The notes below the pieces were generated by a model, which was not told the origin of the DNA, ran no database searches, and saw only the letters and a program-made list of their open reading frames with translations. DNA of 64,000 nt, taken from Gnetum montanum. Taxonomy: Eukaryota; Streptophyta; Gnetopsida; Gnetales; Gnetaceae. The stretch is from NCBI GenBank assembly GCA_015680685.1, contig MNCI01002105.1, positions 1 through 64,000 of the forward strand. Reading direction: 5' to 3'. A program made the translations under genes and the position numbers. The first letter of the stretch is position 1. Every line of letters starts with the position of its first letter. This document shows positions 55,595 to 64,000 of the stretch, piece by piece.

Positions 55595-55945
55595 TTAAGG
55601 TCCTATTAGATCATGGTGTGCTGGTTTAAGGTCTTATCAAACCGTGGTGCACTAGTTTAAGGTCCTAGCAGACCACTATGCTAGTTTATCATCATAGCAG
55701 ATGGTCGTTGTGCTAGTTAAAGATCCTAGCAGACCATTGTGTTAGTTTATCTTCATAGCAAACAGTGGATGGGCCAGTTTAAAGTTTTCACAGATCACTT
55801 GTGCTAGTTTAATTTCATAGTAGATGTGTTTTGCTAGTTTATAGTCATAGTGGACTGCCTTTGCCAGTTTCATGTCATAGCATACCAGCTTTGCCATTTT
55901 TATGTCATAACAAACGTTGGTTTGCCATTTTTACGTCATAGCAGA
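55595..55945. repeat. minisatellite array C of E5 (after integrase)
   Basis: About ten units of 30-40 bp, the longest such array in the window: GGTTTAAGGTCTTATCA, GTGCTAGTTTATCATCATAG and GCCAGTTTCATGTCATAGCA are successive variants. The left part is closer to the E3 array B unit (TTTAAGGTCYTA), the right part to the E3 array C unit (TTTAATKTCATAG), so the two unit types are related. Confidence 0.75.
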
Positions 55946-55959
55946 CGATTGCTTACCTT

Positions 55960-57075
55960 GCTCATGCATCAAATGTAGTATGGCTTGAGATATGAATGAC
56001 TCACAGGATTTGTGAACTTGTTGCCATTCATGTCTACCAACTTGAAGGCTCCGTTCCCATAGGCTTTTATGACCATGAATGGACCATCCCAGTTTGCTGA
56101 AAATTTGTTCACATGCTCATGGATAGCTTTGAGAATGAGGTCGTCCTTTTTTATTCGTCTTTGATGCAACTTTGCATGATGCTTCTACCGTTTCTTGTCT
56201 TAATAATGCTCTATGTTACCAAGTGTCTATGCACACTCCTCCTCTATTTAGTTGAGGTCGATGATCCTCAACTCATTGTTCTAGGCTTCACTCACGACAT
56301 TTGACAAGATCATTCGAAGTGATGGTACTTGCAACTCAAAAGGTAACACCGCTTCAGATTCGTAAACAAGACTGTAAGGAGTTTTACCTGTTGCTATCCT
56401 ACACATCGTCCTATAAGGCCATAGCACACAGAGGATTTACTCGTGCCATTGCCTCTTGCTATTGTTAAGAATTTTCTTGAGCAAGTTAATGATGCCTTTG
56501 TTCGTAGCTTCTACCCGTCCGTTTTCCTATGGGTAGTATGGCGAGGAGAACGATTGCCTAATGCCAAGGTTGCTGTAAAAGGTTTTGGTTTCTGCACTAC
56601 TAAACTATGGCCCATTGTCGGTCACAATAGTCATGGAAAGCCCAAACCTTGTCACGATGTTATCTATTATGAAGTGGAAAACTTGTTGAGATGTAGTCTT
56701 CTTAAGGGGAATAGCATCCACCCACTTCGTAAAGTACTCGGTGGCAATGATGATGAAGCTATGGCTTGCAGAAGACTTAGGCATGATAGGTCCTATAATG
56801 TCTAGTCCCCATCGTTGGAATGACCATGTATTGTTGGCACATATCCTTGGCACATATTACAAGTCTTGACTTAGGCAGAAGATTTGCATATCGTTGGCAC
56901 GTATCACAAGTCTTGACTTTGGCTAGGCAATCGCACTCCATGTGATTCCAATAGTACCCTAGGCATCTGATCTTTGCTACCATGCCCCAGGTGCTATGTG
57001 TCCATCGCACAGTCCCTTGTGTACCTCATTAATGACCTTCTGTGCTTGCTCCTCGTTTACGCATGCTAGCAATAT
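55960..57075 (-). pseudogene. INT: E5 integrase
   Basis: Zinc-binding part VINEVHKGLCDGHIA (about 57045) with the CDTCQRY cysteines near 56895. A 40-odd-bp imperfect duplication (56852-56920) repeats the segment after them. Core WGLDIIGPI and IVTDNGP (56820-56605) with both Asp residues, then after a TAG the NGRVEATNK block with the catalytic Glu. The C-terminal SH3-like end (56169-55969) reads KDDLILKAIHE, NWDGPFMVIKAYGNGAFKL and SHSYLKPYY. Very few changes apart from TAG and the duplication. Confidence 0.8.
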
Positions 57076-57123
57076 CCCATCAAAGGAGCGTTTGCATAAG
57101 GCATTGTCTCCCATGAGCATGTA

Positions 57124-57700
57124 TTACTGAGCATGCTTGCAGATCGCATCCCTCTGGGTAGATGTCAATCCACATGGGGGCTCGCCATGTTGTAGGTAGG
57201 CATTAATGTTGGTGTACCACTCCTGGGTATTTGTAGCGCTTACAAAGGCTATGTGTACCGCTTGAGTGATAGGCTCCATACACTTGGTAATCAAAGTGAG
57301 CAAACTTGCGAATAGGTGTGGTGGCACATTTAATGCTAGGGTGGCCATGGCATCTACTATGGTGTTTTCATTGCATGGCACATGTTGAGCATCCATTATT
57401 GCAAACTATTTAAGCAAAATTTTTTCTAGGTCATAATGGGGCTACAAATCAGTAGCTTTGCAAGCGTAGACCTCAATGATTTCATTCACAACCAGTTGTG
57501 AATCACCTCGAATTGCCAAGTGTTGAATTTTTAATGCTTGGGTTGCTAAGAGGCCCCTGAGGAGTCCTTCTTACTCTGCCATATTGTTTGTACAAAGGAA
57601 TGCAAATCGATAAGCAAACAGCTGGATGTCCCTAGAGGGGAATGTAATGACAGCCACTACGCTAACACCATACGTAGTCGAGGCACCGTTGAACTATAAA
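57124..57700 (-). pseudogene. aRH: E5 archaeal-type RNase H
   Basis: FNGASTTYGVSVVAVITFPS (first Asp of F-D-G-A-S changed to Asn), a LLRGLLA helix, then IRGDSQLVVNEIIEVYACKA with the key Asp, and HVPCNENTIVDAMATLAL as the final helix. The preceding linker KGQAIATQLM and FPDEHI is the Tat-type joint to the first RNase H. Confidence 0.75.
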
Positions 57701-59459
57701 GTAGCTTCAAGATGAGATAGGACAACGTTGATGGTGCTAATGTGCTCATCAGGGAATTTGGGTTCTATGGTTGTCCAATCATCGATGGGTGAGGTCATGA
57801 GTTGCGTAGCTATAGCTTGACCTTTCATCAACAATTGGCGAACATAATGCAAATCAAACTCCGTTGTTATGGCTTTCCACCGGGCTATCCTACTGCTTTC
57901 GTACAAATTGTTCGTGATAGCCTAGAGTACATTACTTTTGCAAATGATGTTAACTTTGCTACGAAACAGATAATGCCTCCACTTTTTTAATGCAAACACT
58001 TGAGTGAGGAAATTTCTCTCCACCTCATTGTATTTCACCTCATATGCTATCAATGCATGACTTAGATAATACACTGGAATCTCAGAGCTTTCGTCTCATT
58101 TTTGACATAATAGTGCCACGATAGACGTGTCTAAGGTGGCAATGTAGATGTAGATAAGCTTATCCCTCTGTGGTGGGTAAACAATCGGGAGAAGTAAAAG
58201 CTCTTTCTTCAGATCATTGAAGGCTTGTTGGCATTGTGTTTTCCATTCAAAGTTAACCCCTTTCTTTAGTAAGTGTTGCATGGGGTGTAACTTGTTAGTC
58301 AACTTCGCTGTAAACCTTCTGATGAACTGCACTCTACCTTGCAACCTACATAATTCCTTAAGGTTGGTAGGGGGTGCTAGATTAATGATGGCCTTAACTT
58401 TGTTAGGGTCCACTAATATTTCAGCCTCTGATACTACAAACCCTAACATGCATCTGGTTCTCACCCCGAAGACACACTTTTTTGGGTTGAGGCATAAATC
58501 ATGCATCTGGCAACTTTTGAGAACTACACCTAGATCATTGGGATGATCAACAGCCTCTTTAGATTTGACCGCTATGTCATCCATGTAGTTGTTTAGTATT
58601 TCTAGGATGTAGTCACTAAAGATGTATGTCATGTCTCTTTAGTAGGTTGCTCCAGTGTTTTTGAACCCAAAGGGCATCATGGAGTAACAAAAGGTACCCC
58701 ATGGGGTCATGAAAGTTGTTGCTAACTAATGCTTTGGGTTGATGAAAATTTGATTGTAGCCGAAGAAACTATCCATGAAGGATAATAGAGCGTGACCAGC
58801 CATAGTATCGATGAGTTGATCAATACTCGGTAGTGGGAATTCGTCTTTGATCGTTGCTTTGTTCAGATCCTAGAAGTCTATACAAATTCATATTCCTCCC
58901 ATTTTCTTAGAAACTACAACGATGTTTGACACCCATTCTAAGTAATCAATTACCTAGATGAAACTAGCCTGATACAGCTTAGTGATTTCATCGTAGACAA
59001 CTAGTACGATCTCTGGTTTAACCTTGCGAGCCTTTTACTTAACTACTATGATATGTGAATCTAAGACAATGTTGTGCTATATAAGCCTCTGATCTAAGCT
59101 CGACATGTTGTTATAAGACCATGCGAAAACCTTGATGTTATCTTGTAGTATCTTGGATACATCTTTATGTGTTTATGAATCTAGGAGGGAGCTAAGTTTT
59201 AACGCTTTTATTTCCCCCATGGATGTAGTCACAAGTTTTTCAATGAGAGGGTCCTCAGTCACATTGTCAACCTCTAAATCTAAGGCTTGGACTAAATGTT
59301 CGGGCCAGTCTAGGAATGTTTCTAAGGATGCTACAATGCTATCTATGGATGATTCCCAATCTATTGACTCTGGGTTCAGTTGTCTTGTGAGCTCATTGTG
59401 TGGACCTATCAAGGCTAGAGGTGAGGAAAGATCGTGATGCATTGTCATTCTTGCTCACC
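57701..59459 (-). pseudogene. RT-RH: E5 reverse transcriptase and RNase H
   Basis: Opens MTMHHDLSSPLALIGPHNE at 59448, just after the acceptor-like site, with an acidic 90-codon pre-RT segment ending LKLSSLLDS. RT: FAWSYNNMSSLDQ, VVVSKKMGGICICIDF then DLNKATIKDEF (about 58930-58850), FMDSFFGYNQI, TPWGTFCYSMMPFGFKNTGA, and NNYMDDIAVKSK with an intact catalytic box (58590-58555). A 178-codon open frame (58632-58096) runs through the thumb and connection into RNase H (HLLKKGVNFEWKTQCQQAF). Only a handful of TAG stops interrupt the unit. Confidence 0.85.
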
Positions 59460-59470
59460 CTGCCACAATG
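59460..59470 (-). promoter_or_regulatory. splice-acceptor-like site before RT in E5
   Basis: Minus strand CATTGTGGCAG followed by GGTGAGC, 11 bases before the MTMHHDL start. Same relative place as the acceptors of E3 and E4. Confidence 0.45.
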
Positions 59471-60229
59471 AGATAAATGTCAAGTCCAATGATACCTATT
59501 TTTAGCAACGGTGCATAGTAAACATTTGTAAAGCAACAATGAGATATGAAAATTTGTAAACATTTGTAAAGCAACAATGAGACTAGGAATCCAAGACCTC
59601 TTGGTCATCTTGAAATGCCTCTTCATAGTGGGACGTTGTGTCTCAGTGCTCCCTAGGTCTACTTGTCTGTATCTACTAATCTAAGATCGACTGATACATC
59701 TTCGTCAAAGGAATGGAAATGGTAGGAGTGGGAATAAATTCACTCCCATTACGGTAAAGGAACTCGAAGTTACGTTTTTCTTTGAGTTCATGGAGAGCGA
59801 AGGGTAGATTCACCTAGACCTTAGCACAGAGAAAATTGTAAAGCTCAAAATGTTGTGCCATGCTCTCAAGTGATTGGTTTTGGATCCTGAGCGACCGACG
59901 TGGCCCTTGCACCAGGCTGAGTGGTTGCTTAGCACCTGTGATGCCCTGAACCGAAAAGGGGACATCAATGTTATAGGTAGCAACAACGGTGTTTGAGGAA
60001 ATCATTTTCATAAAGGTAAGAATGGTTTGTGAGAAAGAAAAATAGAGATCAAAAGGTGATCGGAGGCTTTCTGTCCTGCAAGATTCCAAAGGAACCATCG
60101 TTGTGACCAGCCTATACCACATAGTGCATAAACAACCGCAAGGGTGTCATGTTTATGAAAGAGCATGCAAGACTACCCGTGAGAGACAAAAAGGGGCACC
60201 AAAAGGCATTCTCTCTAGCAGTAGAAAAC
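59471..60229 (-). other. E5 leader between 5' LTR and RT unit
   Basis: About 760 bp where gag and protease are expected but absent. A 102-codon frame (60122-59814) beginning MWYRLVTTMVPLES contains SLVQGPRRSLRIQNQS and a FELYNFLCAKV segment; it matches neither the gag nor protease of E3/E4. A 26-bp direct repeat (TAAACATTTGTAAAGCAACA and six more bases) occurs at about 59520 and 59555. The first bases next to the LTR (GTTTTCTACTGC on the minus strand) are the candidate primer site shared with E4. Confidence 0.5.
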
Positions 60230-61962
60230 TGTAGTGATCAAAAATGTTGATGGCTAGAAACACTAAGAGGTTGTTGAGCGAACAGTTTTAACCATGGATT
60301 CATGCTAGGGCTGTGCTGGATATAACGGAAGCAAGGCACCCTGAATGGTCTGGTCAATCAGATAGGGACTTAATCGATGTAACTTAACCTTTTGTGAACT
60401 TTGTTTTAAATGTTAAATACGTGAGGTATATCCGATGATTAATAAATGCAGGAATGCAGAAAATAATGCTAAATAGTAATAACAATGAAGAAATAATAGG
60501 ATAAGCTCGGATAAGGAAATGCACCGTCGGAAAATCACGGGTTCGATTCTCTTCCTTGTTTGAAATGTATAACAAGCTATACAATGTTGGAGGTGCACAG
60601 AGAGTTCAAGTGTGACCAGAATGCTCAAAATGTGCCAACTATGTGTTTGAGTAAGAACTTACAAGCTAATAATGCAAAAATTCCAACACGAAGAGCCAAT
60701 GCCAAATTCCAATGAAAAATGCCAACCCAAAATTACCAACAATTGCCAACCATTGTCTTTAATGCAAAAATGCTAGTTCTTTTCGCAAGAAAGCCAACCA
60801 ACTCACAAAGAAGCCAACCCTTTGAGTGTTGTTTGCTAGGGTATTTATAGGGCCAGGAGCAAGTGAGAAATAAGGTCTGAATGCCAAGTTTCCTAGACCC
60901 ACGAGATGCTGACATGTCATTACTGCAAAGATGTGCAATGTTGGTTATGAACTTTGCTATGCTACAATCATGTTATCGAGAACTGAACATGCTGGAATCC
61001 AATATGCTAACAATGCAAACAAGAAATGAAGCACATTAAAGTAGCGTAGTTGCTTACTATGCTGTGCTATGCTATGTAGCGTAGCACATTGGCGTAGTGT
61101 AGCTTCTTGCTACACTGTGCTACACTACGTAGCGTAGCACAGCGTAGCCACCAATTTGAGTAGAAAACTTGAATTAGAGTCAACAGTATTTGCTGGAAGC
61201 TTTGGCACATATCTCGTTAACCTTTGAAGCACTTTGTTATTTTGCATCTTTGCTACACTATGCAAAGTGTAGTATAGCGTAGCGGCTGGTTTCAACTGAA
61301 ACTTGTGTTGAAGTTGAAAATTCTTGCTATCGTTCTTGTCTTGTTGCTATGTTTTGCTACACTATGTAGCATAGTGTAGCGTAGTAAATAGCGCATCCTA
61401 CCTTTTGTTCAATCTTCCACTTTCTAGTAAGGAACTTTGCTCAAGGACTTCAAGTTGATCAAGGCAAAACAATTTTTTGAGGCCAGAGTGCTTGTCGAGT
61501 GCAACTTCTTTATTAGAATCACTTGGTAAGCTGGGCTTTTTTGATTTTCCTTCACTACACTGTGCTTCGCTGCATAGCGTAGCATAGCGTAGCACCTTGT
61601 TTTGCAATATTTTGCACTCAACCATTTGAACAACTATCTTTGGAGGCTTGCTACGCTACACAGCGTAGCACACTCCTTCACTAGAAAACTTGCCAAACTA
61701 TTTTTTCCATCCTGAGCATCACCAACAACTCCTAGCATAGTTTTTGAGTAGATTAACTACCGAGTGAATCACCCAGGTGGGCAGGCTAGAGAGTCCATTG
61801 GGCCTATCAACTCTATAGGTAGAAAACTTGATGAACTAAATAGTCTAACCTCAATGCATTCATTTCCTACCAAAGGGTCATGAGGCTACACTTGTGGAAA
61901 TCCTTGCCTTAGTTCCAAGACCCTAGTGAAGCAAGAGTGCCTCGAAATTCTATGGTGTTTCA
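60230..61962 (-). repeat. 5' LTR of E5
   Basis: Minus strand starts TGAAACACCAT at 61962 and ends ATCACTACA at 60230. TATA box at 60842-60849. Carries the same series of palindromes as the other LTR (about 61050-61145, 61255-61285, 61350-61385, 61555-61595 and 61650-61670) with different point changes in the arms. Confidence 0.85.
60842..60849 (-). promoter_or_regulatory. TATA box of E5 5' LTR
   Basis: Minus-strand TATAAATA, conserved with the other Tat-like LTRs; this is the copy that would drive E5. Confidence 0.6.
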
Positions 61963-61967
61963 CAAGT
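61963..61967. repeat. right target-site duplication of E5
   Basis: CAAGT, paired with CAAGC at 52474-52478. E4 coding sequence resumes directly after it. Confidence 0.8.
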
Positions 61968-62420
61968 AACAATAGATCTAGAATTCCTCGATGAGCATGT
62001 CACTAGTGTAAGCTAAGTGCTTAACAACTTCAATGCACTTTCACACTTTGATGATGCTTCAACCTCCCAAGGGGGTAGCACCATTGCCATAATCATGTTC
62101 CCCTATGGGGATATCTAATCCTTTGCATATCACTTTACCTTTTCATGCACTAATAATGTGGCAAAGTATGATGCTCTCCTTCGAGGTATCTTAGCAACTT
62201 GTAACCTAGGAATACAAAACCTAGCAATCCAAGGAGACTCACAACTAGTCGTTAACTAAGTCATAGAGGTTTACACTTGCAAAGCCCAACACTTGAAGCC
62301 TTACTATGACTTGGTGAAGCACCTACTCAAGTGATTTGCAACTGGTGATGTTTAGCATATCCCCCATAACAAAAATGCCATCGCCAAGGCATTAGCTACA
62401 TTAGCCTTAAGCATTACATA
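61968..62420 (+). pseudogene. aRH: E4 archaeal-type RNase H
   Basis: E4 resumes as LEFLDEHV, then HFDDASTSQGGSTIAIIMFP (F-D-G-A-S pattern with Gly changed to Asp), NLAIQGDSQLVVN with the key Asp, and NKNAIAKALATLAL as the last helix. The E3 copy (28150-27621) matches step by step. TAG codons replace several glutamines. Confidence 0.75.
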
Positions 62421-62559
62421 TGAAATGTTTTGCACATTACCCACTGCAATGGTGGATTGCATTATGCCTATCATGCAAACAACTGACACTGCATCCATCA
62501 TCAAAATAAGCACAACCCACGCAGTAGAGTGGTATGATGACTTCAAGTCATACATTCTA

Positions 62560-63775
62560 TAAGGTAAACCTTCGCAGCATCTAACCACTACCTAAAAGGA
62601 TGCAATGCAAAAGTGATTGTAGCAGTACATCATTATAGGTCATAGAACTTTGTGCCACCGATCCTATAATGGCATATTATTGACATGCATCAATGATAGT
62701 GAAGCATAGATGATCATAGAATAAGTCCATGAGGGACTCTGCGAAGGTCACATAGCACCCAGGTAAATAGTAGAAAAAATCAAACACTTAGGCTACTATT
62801 GGCCTTACATGGAGCACAATTGCATCTTCAAGGTCAAGATGTATGATACATGTCAATGACATGGTAACCTCATGCATGTGCCACCTCCTGAACTGCATAC
62901 CACATAGATCACGTGGCCATTCCAACGTTGGGGATTGGACATCATAGGACCAATAATGCCTACGTCCTTCACAAGACATAGTTTCATTATAACAGCCACT
63001 AAGTATCTTATGAAGTGGCTTGAAGTTATTCCCCTTAAGATGACCACATCATAGTAGGTTTGCAAATTCATACTTGATAACATAGTGTCTCGTTTTGGTT
63101 TACCCATGACCATAGTCATAGACAATGGATCATAGTTTAGTACTACTAAAATCAAGGCCTTTTTCAAATGCCTCAAAATTAAACATTCCTTCTTATCGCC
63201 TTACTACCCACAGGCAAATGACCAAGCAGAGGCCACAAACAAAGTCATCGTCAACCTTCTAAAGAAGATGGTTCACAGCAGCAAGAGATGATGGCATGAG
63301 TAGTTGATCTATGCACTCTGGGCCTATTGCATGACATGAAGAACTGCAATAGGTAAGATGCCATACAGTTTGGTTTATGGGTCTAAAGACATCTTGCCTC
63401 TTGAATTGTAGGTCCTACCACTCTGCATAAACTTCTCAAGCTTCATAGATGAGGCTCAAAATGATGATTTAAGGGACACAGACCTTGACTCAATAGAGGA
63501 GGAGTGTATGTAAACACTCGATCACATCAAGTAGTACCAAAAAATGCAATGGAAAAAGTGCCATCATAATCAACATTAATGCCTGATCAAGGAGGGGGAC
63601 TTGGTCCTCAAGGCTATTCGCAAACCTGTGGATAAATTCTCAGCCAACTGGGAAGGGCCTTTCTTGGTTGTCAAGGCTTATGGTAATGGAGCATTCAATC
63701 TTGCTAACCATGATAATAATAAATTTGCTAATCCAATGAACCACTCATACCCAAATCCATACTACACATAGTGCA
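62560..63775 (+). pseudogene. INT: E4 integrase
   Basis: HEGLCEGHIAPR (about 62730-62765) supplies the zinc-binding histidines; the cysteine pair is damaged (YDTC). Core WGLDIIGPIMP (62930) and MTIVIDNGS (first and second Asp kept), then QAEATNK with the catalytic Glu near 63230. The middle has MPYSLVYGSKDILPLE. C-terminal SH3-like part EGDLVLKAIRKP ... SANWEGPFLVVKAYGNGAF ... NHSYPNPYY ends at about 63768. TAG stops at several Gln and Trp positions. Confidence 0.8.
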
Positions 63776-63800
63776 TCAATAACAAAGCAAGGTAAGTAAG

Positions 63801-64000
63801 AGTTTGCTACAACTATAAACTAGCATAAATTAGTCCACAATGACTAGAAACTAGCATAGTAGAGTCCATTATGACTATAAAATAGCACTACATAGTCCTC
63901 TATGACTATAAGCTACCACAGATTAGTCTGCTACAACTATAAATTGGCACAGCATAGTCCACTATGACTATAAACTAGCATAGCATGTCTGCTATGAAGA
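63801..64000. repeat. minisatellite array C of E4 (after integrase), runs off the window
   Basis: Six units of about 33-36 bp with the core CTATGACTATAAACTAGCA, at about 63811, 63845, 63880, 63912, 63945 and 63975. Reverse complement of the unit in E3 (26208-26336) and the right part of the E5 array. Confidence 0.75.

Larger units (their letters stand above)
52479..61962 (-). mobile_element. E5, Tat-like LTR retrotransposon lacking gag-protease
   Basis: Two LTRs of equal length (1733 bp; 52479-54211 and 60230-61962), 5-bp target duplication, polypurine tract at 54212 and a 6.0-kb internal region. In minus-strand order it holds: about 0.77 kb of leader with no recognisable gag or protease, an acceptor-like site (59460), RT-RH, second RNase H, integrase, a minisatellite array and a region with possible plus-strand coding. 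LTRs are roughly 90 percent alike by eye. It is the best-preserved pol in the window. It splits E4 in the linker between its two RNase H domains. Confidence 0.85.
37040..64000 (+). mobile_element. E4, Tat/Ogre-like LTR retrotransposon, continues past the window
   Basis: 5' LTR (37040-38682), gag (39076-41660), protease (41930-42837), intron-like spacer with an antisense multi-exon gene flanked by minisatellites, RT-RH (50780-52478), then after the E5 insertion the second RNase H and integrase (61968-63775) and a minisatellite running off the end. It is interrupted by solo LTR S (46534-49259) and E5 (52479-61962). Without these, the sequence present is about 14.8 kb, a size known for Ogre-type elements. 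The 3' LTR must lie right of 64000. Confidence 0.8.

Overview
This window is repeat-dense, AT-rich plant nuclear DNA. It consists almost entirely of decayed Ty3/gypsy LTR retrotransposons inserted into one another. I found no convincing single-copy host gene, tRNA, rRNA or CRISPR array. The element types (Athila-like and Tat/Ogre-like with a second RNase H), the long spacers and the heavy C-to-T decay suggest a large, old, heavily methylated plant genome. A gymnosperm is plausible, but the window does not prove it.

Layout, with working names. E0 is an Athila-like element on the minus strand. Its gag fills 1-1961 and resumes at 15077-15361, and its 5' LTR is about 15494-16407. E1 (1962-15076, plus) is a complete 13.1-kb Athila-like element inserted into the gag of E0, with two LTRs, a tRNA-Asp-type primer site, gag-PR-RT-RH-INT and a long downstream ORF. 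E2 (16419 to about 24146, plus) is a second Athila-like element that abuts the E0 LTR head to head; its 3' end has been removed or displaced by E3. E3 (about 24147-37039, minus) is a Tat/Ogre-like element with its 3' LTR on the left. E4 (37040 to beyond 64000, plus) is the same broad family in the opposite orientation and interrupts the gag end of E3. Inside E4 lie a CpG-rich solo LTR, S (46534-49259, containing a 525-N gap), and E5 (52479-61962, minus), a Tat-like element with two 1733-bp LTRs. E5 split the RNase H region of E4 and left the target duplication CAAGC/CAAGT. The nest is at least four levels deep, with six elements plus a solo LTR.

The most interesting structure is in E3 and E4. 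In both, the stretch between protease and reverse transcriptase carries a gene on the opposite strand to gag-pol, with short introns (about 90-115 bp), and this spacer is flanked on both sides by arrays of a related 30-40 bp minisatellite. A third array of the same type follows integrase. A splice-acceptor-like site just before RT is shared by E3 and E4, with an analogous site in E5, at the position of the known Ogre intron. The antisense gene would therefore sit inside an intron of the retrotransposon. In E3 one exon of the antisense gene resembles an FCP1/NIF-type phosphatase domain. E5 keeps LTRs, target duplication and a nearly readable pol, but has no room for gag-protease.

The reading frames are broken mainly by TAG codons where glutamine (CAG) is expected. 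This is the pattern expected from deamination of methylated CHG sites. All gene calls are therefore decayed copies, and their limits are approximate.
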